Part shown: positions 1 through 8,571 of the stretch, piece after piece
Numbering within the stretch: position 1 is the stretch's first letter
Layout of the letters: the number at the start of each line of letters is the position of its first letter
From: Thermoanaerobaculia bacterium
Lineage (GTDB): Bacteria; Acidobacteriota; Thermoanaerobaculia; Multivoradales; J023
Assembly: GCA_030431255.1 (NCBI GenBank)
Contig: JAUIJL010000007.1
Coordinates: 124,001-188,000, forward strand
Direction of reading: 5' to 3'
Length of the DNA: 64,000 bases
Translations under genes and position numbers: made by a program
The notes under the pieces: generated by a model
What the model saw: the letters and a program-made list of their open reading frames with translations, nothing else
What the model was told of the DNA's origin: nothing
The model's database searches: none

Positions 1-267
1 GGTGTGCACATGCTGCACCGTCGGCGTGAGCTGATCGACGATGGCGACGAGGCCTTTGCCTCGGGCCTAGCGGAGACCGGTCAGTCCATTGCCATGGCCG
101 CGGTCACCACCTCCGTCGGCTTCGGCTCCTTGGCCCTCTCCCACTACCCGGGGCTGCGCTCGATCGGTTATGTGGCCATCCTCGGCGCCGCGGCCACCGC
201 CCTGGTGGCGATCACCATGCTGCCCGCCTATCTTCAGCTCATCCGTTCAGGCGATGAAAAGAGCTAG
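1..267 (+). CDS. RND/MMPL-family transporter, C-terminal end (partial)
   Basis: The frame is open from the window edge and ends at the TAG at 265-267, so only the last 88 residues are visible. They show an end typical of the RND/MMPL superfamily: a cytoplasmic stretch with arginines, then a segment reading AMAAVTTSVGFGSLALS that matches the conserved transmembrane region of these proton-driven exporters, then a last membrane helix rich in A, I and L. The substrate cannot be told from this fragment. It converges with the sulfatase-like gene and the two stop codons share the palindrome CTAG at 264-267. Confidence 0.7.
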   Translation, partial: GVHMLHRRRELIDDGDEAFASGLAETGQSIAMAAVTTSVGFGSLALSHYPGLRSIGYVAILGAAATALVAITMLPAYLQLIRSGDEKS

Positions 268-1766
268 GGTTCCTTCTCGGCCCAAGCTTCCACATTCGAT
301 GACTCGAAGCCGTCGGCAAAAATGGCCGGCGATCGTTCTTGGTCAGCCTGCCCGCCGGTGGTGAGCTCTCCTCCCGGCTCGAGGTAACCCAACGCCACCA
401 GCTGCGCCAAGGTTTCGTCGTCGACCTCCTCGACTTTCTCGTCGGTATCGAGCTCGGTCGACGCCACCAACCCGCGCCATTTCCGCAGATGGCCCCGCAG
501 AGATTGGAGCTCCTTCGGCGGCTGCTCGATGAGATCTCGTTGCTCCAGCGGATCCTGCCGGTAGTGGTAGATCTCTTCCAAGCGTCCCTGCTCGGTGACG
601 AAGAGTCGATAGGACTCCGACGCCACCGCGATTCGCCGCCCGTAAAACGGCGATTCGCTGACCGCGATTTGATCCATGGACTCGACCCCGGCACGTCCCT
701 GCAAGAAGGGCAAAAGGCTCTGCCCTTGGGCCGCGGTGGGAATCTCCACACCCACGGCGTCGAGCAGGGTGGGCATGAGGTCGATCGATTCCACCACCGG
801 TGAGTAGACCCCCGCCGACGCCCCGTCCGGCCATCGAATGATCATCGGAATTCGGGTCACCGGTGAGTAGATCTGACCGTGAAAAAGATCTCCGTGCTCC
901 TGAAAGGAGTCGCCGTGGTCGGAAATGATCACGATGATGGACTGCTCGAAGAGGTTGCGGGCTTCCAAGAACTTGCGCAAACGCCCGAACCAAGCATCCA
1001 CATGGCGAATGCCGCCATCGTAGAAAGCCTTGGCATATTCCACGTCGCGCTCTGGAAGCTGCGGATACGGCTGTTGATCGTGGGAGCGTCGGATCTTGGC
1101 CATGCGCGCGGACACCCGCTTGCGGAAGCGCGGCGTGGGCGGTTCCTTGAGCTGCCCCAAATATCGATTCCGATAGGGCTGAGGGGTCACCTCGTAGGGC
1201 GAGTGCACGTCGTAGGTGTGGGCCAAGAGCAGGAAAGGTCGGCTCGCGGTGTTTGGATCGCGCAAATGGTCGTCGAGCCATCTCTCCACCTTCGGTCCGA
1301 TCCGCCTCACCCCTCCCGGGCGATGGTCGTAAAGCTCGAAGCCCTGCTCCAGGCCGAAACCCTTAGACATCAAGCCGCCGTCGACGAAAGCGGCGGTGCG
1401 ATATCCGGCAGCCGCTAAAGACTCCGCCAGCGTCTCGGCCTTTTCGCTGATTTTTTCCGCGTCGAAAATTCGCCCGTGGGTGCTCGGGTACAAGGAGGTC
1501 AGAATCGAGGCTTGGGAGGGCGGAGTATTCGGCCCCTGGCTGAAGGCCCATTCAAAACGGGCGGCCTGCTCAGCGAATCGATCGATTTCCGGGCTGGTAT
1601 CCCGCCCGTAGCCGTAACACCCGAGGTGATCCGCCCGCAGGGTGTCGATGTCCACCAAGATGATCGGTGGTGACTCGTAGATCGGGGCCTTCGGGTGCGA
1701 GCAGGCACCCAAACATAGGGTTGCACACAGCAAGAGAAAGCGAGGCTGAAAAGGCAGACATTCCAT
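264..1766 (-). CDS. Sulfatase-like hydrolase, predicted lipoprotein
   Basis: About 500 residues of the alkaline phosphatase/sulfatase superfamily. The metal site is seen as VDIDTLRADHLGCYGY near the N-terminus and as ISDHGDSFQEHG further on. In the nucleophile region, NTPPSQASILTSLYPS, the position of the usual Cys/Ser is a Thr, so this is probably not a formylglycine-activated sulfatase; a phospho- or sulfo-ester hydrolase using Thr is possible. I chose the ATG at 1766 because it gives a 23-residue signal ending in the lipobox LGAC; a start at 1799 would add 11 residues. No clear ribosome site supports either start. The protein should be anchored outside the inner membrane. It faces the preceding transporter gene tail to tail. 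Confidence 0.83.
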   Translation of the reverse strand: MECLPFQPRFLLLCATLCLGACSHPKAPIYESPPIILVDIDTLRADHLGCYGYGRDTSPEIDRFAEQAARFEWAFSQGPNTPPSQASILTSLYPSTHGRIFDAEKISEKAETLAESLAAAGYRTAAFVDGGLMSKGFGLEQGFELYDHRPGGVRRIGPKVERWLDDHLRDPNTASRPFLLLAHTYDVHSPYEVTPQPYRNRYLGQLKEPPTPRFRKRVSARMAKIRRSHDQQPYPQLPERDVEYAKAFYDGGIRHVDAWFGRLRKFLEARNLFEQSIIVIISDHGDSFQEHGDLFHGQIYSPVTRIPMIIRWPDGASAGVYSPVVESIDLMPTLLDAVGVEIPTAAQGQSLLPFLQGRAGVESMDQIAVSESPFYGRRIAVASESYRLFVTEQGRLEEIYHYRQDPLEQRDLIEQPPKELQSLRGHLRKWRGLVASTELDTDEKVEEVDDETLAQLVALGYLEPGGELTTGGQADQERSPAIFADGFESSNVEAWAEKEP

Positions 1767-1858
1767 GAAGAGCACGCAAGCTGAAACCCGGCCGAGCATC
1801 CGGCCAAGGCGCGCGCATTATATAGAGACCCGCCCTGATTGCTAACCGGGCTCCAGGC

Positions 1859-2686
1859 TCAGAGAATCTCCTCGAGCAGCTCCTTGACCTTGCCCCGACG
1901 ATAGGCCCGGCTGATCACCAATTTGGTGCCGTTGTCCAGCTCTAGGCGGGATTCCGATCCATATCCGGGCTCGATTCGGCGGATACGATCGATGTTGACC
2001 AAGGTGGATCGGTGGATCCGCAGGAAGCGCTCGGGGTCGAGCTTTTGCTCGAAATTGCTCAGGGTTTCCCGCATGGTGTAGGCGTGAGGGCCACAGTGGA
2101 TCTTGACGTAATTTCGAGCCGACTCCACCCAATCCACCTCGTTGACCTTAAGCAAGTGCACGGTGCCGCCCTGACGAACCACCAAGCGATCGGAGAACGC
2201 CTTGCTCGGCCCGGCCAGGGCCATCAGCTTCTCCATACGCCTCTCGAGCTGATCGACTTGCTCACGGAAGTAGGTATCGAGCGCTTTCTCTACCGCTTGA
2301 TCGAATCGCCGACGATCAAAGGGTTTGAGCAGGTAGTCCACCGCCGCCGCTTCGAAGGCTTTGACCGCGTATTGATCGTAGGCGGTGACGAAAATCACCG
2401 CGGGCATGCGGTGCTTGCCGATCTCTTGGATCACACCGAAGCCGTCTAAATCGGGCATGTTGATGTCCAGGAACACCAAGTCCGGCTCCAGCTCGAGGAT
2501 CTTTTCCACCGCTTCCCGGCCATTGCTACATTCCGCGCGAACCTTTATTTTGGGGTGATTTTCCAGCAGATCGCACACCCTCTGTCGGGCGAGCTCTTCG
2601 TCATCGATCACCAACGCGCTCAAAATCGCTCGGTTTTCGGTTTTGGAATCGGATCCTTGGGTAGCAGCAGGGGCAGACGCGGTCAT
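1859..2686 (-). CDS. LytR/AlgR-type response regulator (REC-LytTR)
   Basis: A 275-residue two-domain regulator. The N-terminal receiver has the acidic pair (VIDDEE), the phosphorylated Asp in FLDINMPDLDG, the Thr/Ala of the switch region (VTAYDQYA) and the Lys in LLKPF. A charged linker follows, then a LytTR DNA-binding domain with the features VNEVDWVESARNYVKIH and FLRIHRSTLVN. The N-terminus has about 20 extra residues before the receiver. A GAGGA site stands about 11 bases before the ATG. No histidine kinase is adjacent; the nearest kinase gene is over 50 kb away. It is divergent from the saccharopine-dehydrogenase-like gene, and the region between them holds a long inverted repeat that could be its target, which is an inference. 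Confidence 0.95.
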   Translation of the reverse strand: MTASAPAATQGSDSKTENRAILSALVIDDEELARQRVCDLLENHPKIKVRAECSNGREAVEKILELEPDLVFLDINMPDLDGFGVIQEIGKHRMPAVIFVTAYDQYAVKAFEAAAVDYLLKPFDRRRFDQAVEKALDTYFREQVDQLERRMEKLMALAGPSKAFSDRLVVRQGGTVHLLKVNEVDWVESARNYVKIHCGPHAYTMRETLSNFEQKLDPERFLRIHRSTLVNIDRIRRIEPGYGSESRLELDNGTKLVISRAYRRGKVKELLEEIL

Positions 2687-2728
2687 AGCAAATTCCTCAG
2701 CGAGCTTGGCGATTCAACCCGTAGGTGG

Positions 2729-2862
2729 ACCGGAAAGTCCTGGGTCAGTGTTCATTTGTACGGATCGCCAGAGGTAGATGTTTCCGGGTTTGGCCGATTT
2801 GAAGTCACCATCCTGTAAAGCCATCCGCTGTTTGTCCGCCTCCCCGGACAGGACTTTCCGGT
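2729..2862. repeat. 14-bp perfect inverted repeat in a divergent promoter region
   Basis: ACCGGAAAGTCCTG at 2729-2742 returns as its exact reverse complement at 2849-2862, 106 bases apart, in the non-coding stretch between the LytTR regulator and the divergent dehydrogenase gene. The match falls off outside the 14 bases. It could be a pair of operator half-sites, a long-loop hairpin or the ends of a small degenerate element; the sequence does not decide. Confidence 0.7.
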
Positions 2863-2964
2863 AGGATGTCGGGCCCCAAAGGCCACCGGGCTAGTTTTGA
2901 CCCCAACGGTCGGAGGCGTCCCGCCGAACGACGGCCGTTCGTGAACGCATAGAGGAGAGACCGC

Positions 2965-4122
2965 ATGTCCGAAGATAAGAAACGCGTTGTCGTCTTAGGA
3001 GGCGGCCGGGTCGGTGCCGCCATGGTCCGTGATCTGGCGGCGGACGCTGACCTCGACATCACCCTGGTAGACGCGTCCGACTCGGTCTTGGAAGCTTTTA
3101 CCGACAGCTCGGACGTGGCGTGCGAAAAAGCGGATCTCTCCCGGGCCGACGAGATCCACCGGGTGATCGAATCCCAGGATTTGGTCATCGGAGCGGTACC
3201 CGGGCCGATGGGATTCGCCACCGTGCGCACGGTGATCGAAGCGGGCAAAGATATCGTCGATATCTCGTTCTTCGAGCAGGATGCCTTCGAGCTCGACGAC
3301 ATGGCCCGACAAAAGGGCGTGGTGGCCTTGGTCGATTGCGGCGTCGCCCCGGGCGCCAGCAACCTCATTCTCGGCCGTATGTTGGAGCAGCTCGACGCCG
3401 TCGACAGCTTCGCTTGTTATGTTGGCGGGCTGCCGGTGGCACGGGATTGGCCCTTCGAATACAAAGCCCCGTTCTCACCGATCGACGTGATCGCCGAATA
3501 CACCCGCCCCGTGCGCCTACGAGAGCACGGACGGGACGTCGTCCGACCCGCCCTCGGCCGCTCGGAGATGCTGAGCTTCGACGGCATCGGCACCTTGGAA
3601 GCCTTCGAAACCGACGGCCTACGCTCGCTGATGCGTTTGACCGAGGTGCCCAATATGATCGAGAAAACCCTGCGCTTTCCCGGCCATCGAGAGAAGATGG
3701 AAATCCTGCGGGAAACCGGGTTCTTCGGCGAAGAGCCCCTCACCCTGCGCAACGGCACCACCGTCCGCCCCTTGGACGTCACCGCCCAGCTACTCTTCGA
3801 TCAATGGCGAGCCGAGCCCGGCGAAGAAGAATTCACCGTCTTGCGAGTGATCCTGGAAGGCCGCGAAAACGACCAACCGGTCCGCCACACCTTCGACCTC
3901 TACGACCGCACCGACCCGGCCACCGGCACCAGCTCCATGGCCCGCACCACCGGTTATACCTGCACCGCCATGGCCCGCCTGGTCACCGGCGGTCACTTCA
4001 ACGAGGTCGGCATCTCACCGCCGGAAGTCGTCGGCCGTGATCAAGCCTGCTACGACCGGATCATGGCCGACCTGGAAGCCAGGGGTGTCGTCTACCGACA
4101 CAAAGTCGAAGCACTGAGCTGA
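2965..4122 (+). CDS. Saccharopine dehydrogenase-like NAD(P)-binding oxidoreductase
   Basis: A 385-residue protein with an N-terminal Rossmann fold (VVVLGGGRVGAAMVRDL, acidic VDAS at the end of strand 2) and the saccharopine dehydrogenase/Lys9-type C-terminal domain, recognisable around VDCGVAPGASNLILG and the YVGGLP region. Family members reduce or oxidise amino acid condensation products; here no lysine-biosynthesis neighbour supports a precise substrate, so true saccharopine activity is not shown. The start is set by AGAGGAGAGA about five bases before the ATG. It converges with the NTPase gene at 4132. Confidence 0.9.
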   Translation: MSEDKKRVVVLGGGRVGAAMVRDLAADADLDITLVDASDSVLEAFTDSSDVACEKADLSRADEIHRVIESQDLVIGAVPGPMGFATVRTVIEAGKDIVDISFFEQDAFELDDMARQKGVVALVDCGVAPGASNLILGRMLEQLDAVDSFACYVGGLPVARDWPFEYKAPFSPIDVIAEYTRPVRLREHGRDVVRPALGRSEMLSFDGIGTLEAFETDGLRSLMRLTEVPNMIEKTLRFPGHREKMEILRETGFFGEEPLTLRNGTTVRPLDVTAQLLFDQWRAEPGEEEFTVLRVILEGRENDQPVRHTFDLYDRTDPATGTSSMARTTGYTCTAMARLVTGGHFNEVGISPPEVVGRDQACYDRIMADLEARGVVYRHKVEALS

Positions 4123-4131
4123 GCCGGGGCG

Positions 4132-5583
4132 TCAGGAACGAACGGGTCGGACGCCACCTCGCCGGCCCAAGCCGTAACCCACTCGATACACATCGGGGAT
4201 GTTGACGCGACCGTCCTTAAGACGCAGAAAAATACCCAGCTCCTCCAGGTCTTGGCGTACTCCGACTTCCCCTTCGTCCAAACGGGCCGGAGGCAGCTTT
4301 TCCTTGCCCCCCTCAACCCGAGCCTGCAGCTGCTCCAAGACCCCTTTTCCACGCCAAACCGCGGCGATCTCCTCGAATTCGAGGGGAACGACGAGCCCTC
4401 TCAGATTCGACATCAACAGCTCAATCCAGGGGTAGTCTTCCTGTAGCTCGTTCACCCGGATTCTAGAAGCTGTCTGCACCCCCCGTTTCAGGCTTTCGTA
4501 GTGCAGGCTCCAGCCGTGATTCCGATAACGCTCCTCGGTGTCCTTCGCCGCTTCACGCAGAGCGGCGATGAAAGAACGGGGGCTGGTTTGCCCTTTTGCG
4601 TCCGCAAGGTGGTTGGGCACCCAAGTAAACGGGAATCCCCGCCGTCGGTCCTTTCCCATCCAAGGGCCGGTTATGCCGTGGAAGACCTCCCGTTGGTTAT
4701 CGGAGAGCTTCGTTGGAGGGATCCAAATCGAGTCGGCGGATGGCCATTCCCAACCGGTTCTTGCTTCCACCTCCGAGCGGAAATCGCCGGTCTCCGAGTT
4801 TCCGAGGTATTGGAAAAGTAGACTGTAGAGCTCGGTGCTGGGCCACGCCAAGTCGACTCGCCCCGCCAGAATTTTCGAGGCATCGGAAAAATCGCCGACT
4901 TCCCGTTCCACCAACTGATCCGAGCGCAAGAAACACTTCACCCTCAGCCTGCGGTAGGGCCGCAGATCGAGAGCCGCCCCCAAGAGGCCCCGGATAAGTC
5001 GGTTCATGGTTGGCCAATCCCCCGCGCTGCGATCCAGGGCGTCGAAGAGGATGATCCAATAGGAATCTTGATCCGAGAGCTCCGCGTCCCGATCAAAGAG
5101 GAGCCGGTCGACCTGCTCGGGATGCTTCTCGACGTAAGTCACCCATTCCTGCCAGGTCGCGCGCTCAAGCTGCCCGTCCGCCAAGATGCCGGCACCCAAG
5201 GCCTTGGCGATCACCGTCCTCCAGATGATTCGGGCCTCGAAGTCTTTGATCAGCTGTTCCAGCACATCCCGGCTCGGATATTCGGCCGGCCTGGGCTCTT
5301 CGCCGAAACCAACCGCTATTTGGGTCGTTTCCGTCAGCTTGGAGCGCGGGGCACGCTCAGATATCAGATGCCGCTTCTCGGGGTCTTGAAGCGTGCTCCA
5401 CCAAAAACTTTTGCCCGCGCCGCGCATGCCGACCACCAATTGGGTGTCGGGGTGCAGCGCTTTCGCATGACCGTTCGGCACATGCACGAATTGCGATTCT
5501 ACGGATCGACCAAAAAGGGACGTTTCTCTAGGCAAGGTATCGAGGATCGCTCTTCGAGCGCTCGGGAGACGCATCTCGTTCAT
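4132..5583 (-). CDS. P-loop NTPase, last gene of caspase/KGGVGR operon
   Basis: A 483-residue protein with a Walker A motif GMRGAGKS at residues 52-59, preceded by a strand (TQLVV), and a Walker B-like strand YWIILFDALDRS at about 175-186. The segment KCFLRSDQ later on is placed like a sensor strand. The last 100 residues look like a winged-helix or small helical domain with LGIFLRLKDGRVNIPDVYRVGYG, a typical wHTH-wing pattern. This architecture fits a STAND/KAP-like switch ATPase rather than a metabolic enzyme, but I do not recognise the exact family. Its ATG overlaps the stop of the KGGVGR ATPase gene (ATGA at 5580-5583), so the two are almost surely made together. It probably acts in the same complex or signalling chain. 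Confidence 0.75.
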   Translation of the reverse strand: MNEMRLPSARRAILDTLPRETSLFGRSVESQFVHVPNGHAKALHPDTQLVVGMRGAGKSFWWSTLQDPEKRHLISERAPRSKLTETTQIAVGFGEEPRPAEYPSRDVLEQLIKDFEARIIWRTVIAKALGAGILADGQLERATWQEWVTYVEKHPEQVDRLLFDRDAELSDQDSYWIILFDALDRSAGDWPTMNRLIRGLLGAALDLRPYRRLRVKCFLRSDQLVEREVGDFSDASKILAGRVDLAWPSTELYSLLFQYLGNSETGDFRSEVEARTGWEWPSADSIWIPPTKLSDNQREVFHGITGPWMGKDRRRGFPFTWVPNHLADAKGQTSPRSFIAALREAAKDTEERYRNHGWSLHYESLKRGVQTASRIRVNELQEDYPWIELLMSNLRGLVVPLEFEEIAAVWRGKGVLEQLQARVEGGKEKLPPARLDEGEVGVRQDLEELGIFLRLKDGRVNIPDVYRVGYGLGRRGGVRPVRS

Positions 5584-6890
5584 TCGTCTCTTCCCTTGAG
5601 ATCGACGAGCAGCCTCTCGATGCCTTGCAAGAACTTACCCGCGGCGGCCTCTACCAACTGCTCGTCCAACGACTCGAGATGTTTCATTTCAGCCAAACCT
5701 CGATTCCAATAGATCGGCAGAGGGGCATGTGGCGCATCCTCGTCATTGAGATCGAAGCTGAAGCCGTCTAGCTCTCCGGGTTCCACTGAATCATAGAGAT
5801 ACTCGCTGAAAAGGGCCCACGACTCTTCCTGGAATTGTGCGAAGTACGACTCTCGATCCGTTTCCGGCACCAAAGCCGAAACCATCTGCAAGCGTTCTCG
5901 AATCAAGGGGGCGACACCGAATCGCTTCCAGTGATCAAAAAGCAGACGATAGCCGTTCCATGTTTGCTCAGAGCCGACCGCGAAGAGCAGAACCGTGTCT
6001 GCGAGCTCGGTCACCGCCGTGGACGCCAGGTCATGAAATCCCGACCGGGCATCGATCAGCACCACGTCGGGCTTGCGATGACTTTCGACGGCCGCCAACA
6101 AGCGACCTAGCCTCTGCTGCCATGGCTCGACTCCAGACGGGCCGGATAAATCAAGGAAAGCCCTACCGAGTTTGGCGACGAACTCTCCTGGACGATGACC
6201 GTGGCTCGGAGTGACCCAAAGCTCGCCACGGCTGCCGGTCGAAAGCGGGCTTCTCGCCGTCATCCTCTCGACGACCGAATCCCCTTGCCCGACGGCATCC
6301 TCGACGAACCAATCGACGATACCGAACTCGGGTCGAGCGTCGGCCGGCAACACGCTGGTGGAAATGCCAGGAGCTTCGAGATCCAAATCCATGATCAACA
6401 CGCTGTGACCCGCCTGCGCTAGCTTCCAACCCGCAAACGCCGTGGCCGTGCTGCGTCCGACTCCACCCTTGAGGGAGTAAAAGGCCAGACGGTGAATGTC
6501 GCCACCGGGATCCCCACGGTAGATCGTGGCCCAAGAGCCGTTAGTTACCTGACGGTCGATCAAACGAATCTGAAAGCTACCGCTCCCCAGCGACAGGCTG
6601 GGCTCCTGCTCGAGCTCTGCCAAATCGAAAGCGATTTCGTCGCCATAGAGCACGGCCTGCTCCGCGTCTATGCCGTAGGCCCCCAGTCGCTCCTTTGCCG
6701 AGTCGGCTAGGAAGCTCAAAGCTTTTTCCAAAACCGAGTCGGGCTCTGGCCTTTCGGGAGCCAGGAATCGAATGCGGCTCCACAGGTCTCGAATGGCAAA
6801 CATCGAGCCTAGGTCGGCATAGCGCTTTCCAACCTCTCGAGCCAGAGCGGCCAATCGCCCTGGAACCTCATCGAACCTTACGGGTTTCAT
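5580..6890 (-). CDS. KGGVGR-motif variant ParA/MinD-like ATPase
   Basis: 436 residues. An N-terminal domain of about 130 residues (helical, then a beta-rich patch around LGSGSFQIRLIDRQVTNG) is followed by a SIMIBI-class ATPase. The deviant Walker A reads YSLKGGVGRSTAT (K141 to S147): the first signature Lys is present, but the Lys that normally precedes Ser/Thr is Arg. The Walker B-like strand is VLIMDLDLEAPGI, and a later strand, VVLIDARSG, fits switch II. This KGGVGR variant is known in bacterial conflict operons with caspase-like or other effector domains. The ATG overlaps the stop of the HEPN-like gene as ATGA (6887-6890). Its role is inferred to be a nucleotide-controlled regulator of the partner effectors. 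Confidence 0.85.
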   Translation of the reverse strand: MKPVRFDEVPGRLAALAREVGKRYADLGSMFAIRDLWSRIRFLAPERPEPDSVLEKALSFLADSAKERLGAYGIDAEQAVLYGDEIAFDLAELEQEPSLSLGSGSFQIRLIDRQVTNGSWATIYRGDPGGDIHRLAFYSLKGGVGRSTATAFAGWKLAQAGHSVLIMDLDLEAPGISTSVLPADARPEFGIVDWFVEDAVGQGDSVVERMTARSPLSTGSRGELWVTPSHGHRPGEFVAKLGRAFLDLSGPSGVEPWQQRLGRLLAAVESHRKPDVVLIDARSGFHDLASTAVTELADTVLLFAVGSEQTWNGYRLLFDHWKRFGVAPLIRERLQMVSALVPETDRESYFAQFQEESWALFSEYLYDSVEPGELDGFSFDLNDEDAPHAPLPIYWNRGLAEMKHLESLDEQLVEAAAGKFLQGIERLLVDLKGRDE

Positions 6891-7312
6891 CGAATTCTGC
6901 CGTCCATTCGAGCTTGATCCAAGATCCGTTTCAGCTGGTCCGCATCCCGGTGATGCTGGTTGGCCTGGGACTCGGCGACCTCGCTGCTGTGGAAATACCG
7001 CTGGCTGATGTCCCAAGCCGCGAACATCGGCTGATTCGGGAGCATACCGGCATAGTGGGCTCCACCGTTACGTTGAGCGAAAGTACGAAACTCGGAGACC
7101 AGCCTGTTGACGTGCTGTTGATATGGCTTGGGAGGCATTCCTCGGGCATCGAGCTGCATGCCTAAAGCCACCATCACCGCTTTCAAAGCACACTCTCCGC
7201 TCAAGCCGTATAGGTGATCGGCGTTGGGCCAGCGGCTTTTCTGATGAAGGGTCCGGGCATCTTGCCAGTGGCGCGTCGCCGCGTCCGCGAAATCGACCTT
7301 CTGCTGCGTCAA
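6887..7312 (-). CDS. Small HEPN-like protein
   Basis: 141 residues, all helical in appearance, with ADHLYGLSGECALKAVMVALG, a pattern like that of HEPN nucleotidyltransferase- or RNase-associated helical bundles. One R-x4-H stretch (RNGGAH), with a polar residue after Arg as in HEPN ribonuclease sites, lies in the second half; whether it is catalytic is unknown. The start is a TTG at 7312 chosen because GGGAGG stands six bases upstream; there is no ATG in a suitable place. The gene lies between the caspase-like gene (113-base gap) and the KGGVGR ATPase (ATGA overlap), so it is probably a sensor, adaptor or RNase of the same system. The HEPN call rests on pattern only. Confidence 0.6.
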   Translation of the reverse strand: MTQQKVDFADAATRHWQDARTLHQKSRWPNADHLYGLSGECALKAVMVALGMQLDARGMPPKPYQQHVNRLVSEFRTFAQRNGGAHYAGMLPNQPMFAAWDISQRYFHSSEVAESQANQHHRDADQLKRILDQARMDGRIR

Positions 7313-7425
7313 GGGAACCTCCCAGAGGAGCGTTGATTCCGCATTTTACACAGCCCGGATGTCCGCAGATGCCCGCAGCGCTATTTGGCCCCTCGCCGAC
7401 AGGGGTCATTCAAGCCGAACCGAGC

Positions 7426-8373
7426 TCAAATCAAGCCATCTTTGGCCAGCTGCCAATAGTACCGCCCGAGCCTCGTGAGCTTGCACGCCTTGCTGTTGAC
7501 TGCGGCATAGTAGAGGGCGTCTTCCCCCACCGGCACCAACAGATGATTGTCTCTCAAGGTCTGCAGATGTCTGAAGGTTCGTTCGTTCTTCTCGTCGCGG
7601 GGTTGCTCGGACGGCTCATAGGAAGGATCGAGCTCCAGCTCGGTATCCGCGGTCTCGAAATATTCGGGAAGCAGTCGGAGAATGGCGGGCTCGATCCCCT
7701 CCTTTGCATCTCGGATCGAGGAGAAGGTGGAGAGGTGGGCCTTAAAGGTGGGTCGTTGGTGCCAGGCGCCCAGCGCGCGATCGATGTAGGCGTAGATCGA
7801 CGCCATGGTCACCCGACCCAAGATGTCCGCCGCTCCTCCTTCGAGCGCGGCGCACAAAAGCGTGGTGAACACTCCGTGACCATCGACCTCCGAGGCCCGT
7901 TCAGTGGGTCGGGTTGCCGCCAGAATGCTCATACCCGACCGAATCTCAGCCTGGCCGGCGATGGAATCCTCGTTATTTCCAAATCCGCCCGCATAGCAAC
8001 AATCGAGGATGACCAGCACCTCCCGTGACTTCGATTTTTCGGCCAGGGAACGGATTGTGGACATGGGGATCCCGAGCAGATGATCCTTGGCATTGGAAGG
8101 CAAGATATACGGCCCCGCGTCGCCGCGGGCTCCGTGGCCGGCGAAATAAAACAACCTCGTGTCGTCGCCCCCTTCGAAGAGCTCTTCCAGGGCCTTGAGC
8201 AAAGCCTCCTGATCCACCTCCGACTCCGAGGAGACGAGCAGCCGACAATGGAAGTTGGGAGATCCGTCGGCGTTGCGTCTCAGCAGGGTCTCCACCAAGC
8301 GGGCGTCGGCCTCGCATCCCTCCAAGGGGCTGCGCTCGTAAGCGTCGATTCCAACCAGAAGTGCTTTTTTCAT
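7426..8373 (-). CDS. Caspase-like (C14/metacaspase) peptidase with C-terminal winged helix
   Basis: 315 residues. The N-terminus starts directly with the caspase p20 strand (KKALLVGIDAY), then the polar turn LEGCEADA, the catalytic His in FYFAGHGA (His80) and the catalytic Cys in VILDCCYAG (Cys126 by alignment with DxCxxG; Cys125 is next to it). The last 60 residues (RTFRHLQTLRDNHLLV ... LTRLGRYYWQLAKDG) look like a winged helix with a beta wing. There is no signal peptide, so it acts in the cytoplasm. GGAAGGGGA upstream supports the ATG. It is the first gene of the four-gene operon; caspase-like effectors of such operons are thought to cleave cell proteins when triggered, causing dormancy or death. 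Confidence 0.88.
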   Translation of the reverse strand: MKKALLVGIDAYERSPLEGCEADARLVETLLRRNADGSPNFHCRLLVSSESEVDQEALLKALEELFEGGDDTRLFYFAGHGARGDAGPYILPSNAKDHLLGIPMSTIRSLAEKSKSREVLVILDCCYAGGFGNNEDSIAGQAEIRSGMSILAATRPTERASEVDGHGVFTTLLCAALEGGAADILGRVTMASIYAYIDRALGAWHQRPTFKAHLSTFSSIRDAKEGIEPAILRLLPEYFETADTELELDPSYEPSEQPRDEKNERTFRHLQTLRDNHLLVPVGEDALYYAAVNSKACKLTRLGRYYWQLAKDGLI

Positions 8374-8571
8374 CTTTTCCCCTTCCTGCGGCCGGCCCTT
8401 ACTCCATCGGCGACACGGATATCCTCTTCAAAGAAGACGCGCCATTCTCGATCATCACGGCTCGACGAGCCGGCGGTCGATGTCTGGCGGAATCCACCTG
8501 GACGACCCGGGCGCTGAAGCCGTATGCCTTGGGAGCTTAACGGAAAGGGTGGGACTTGATCCGAATGCGGG

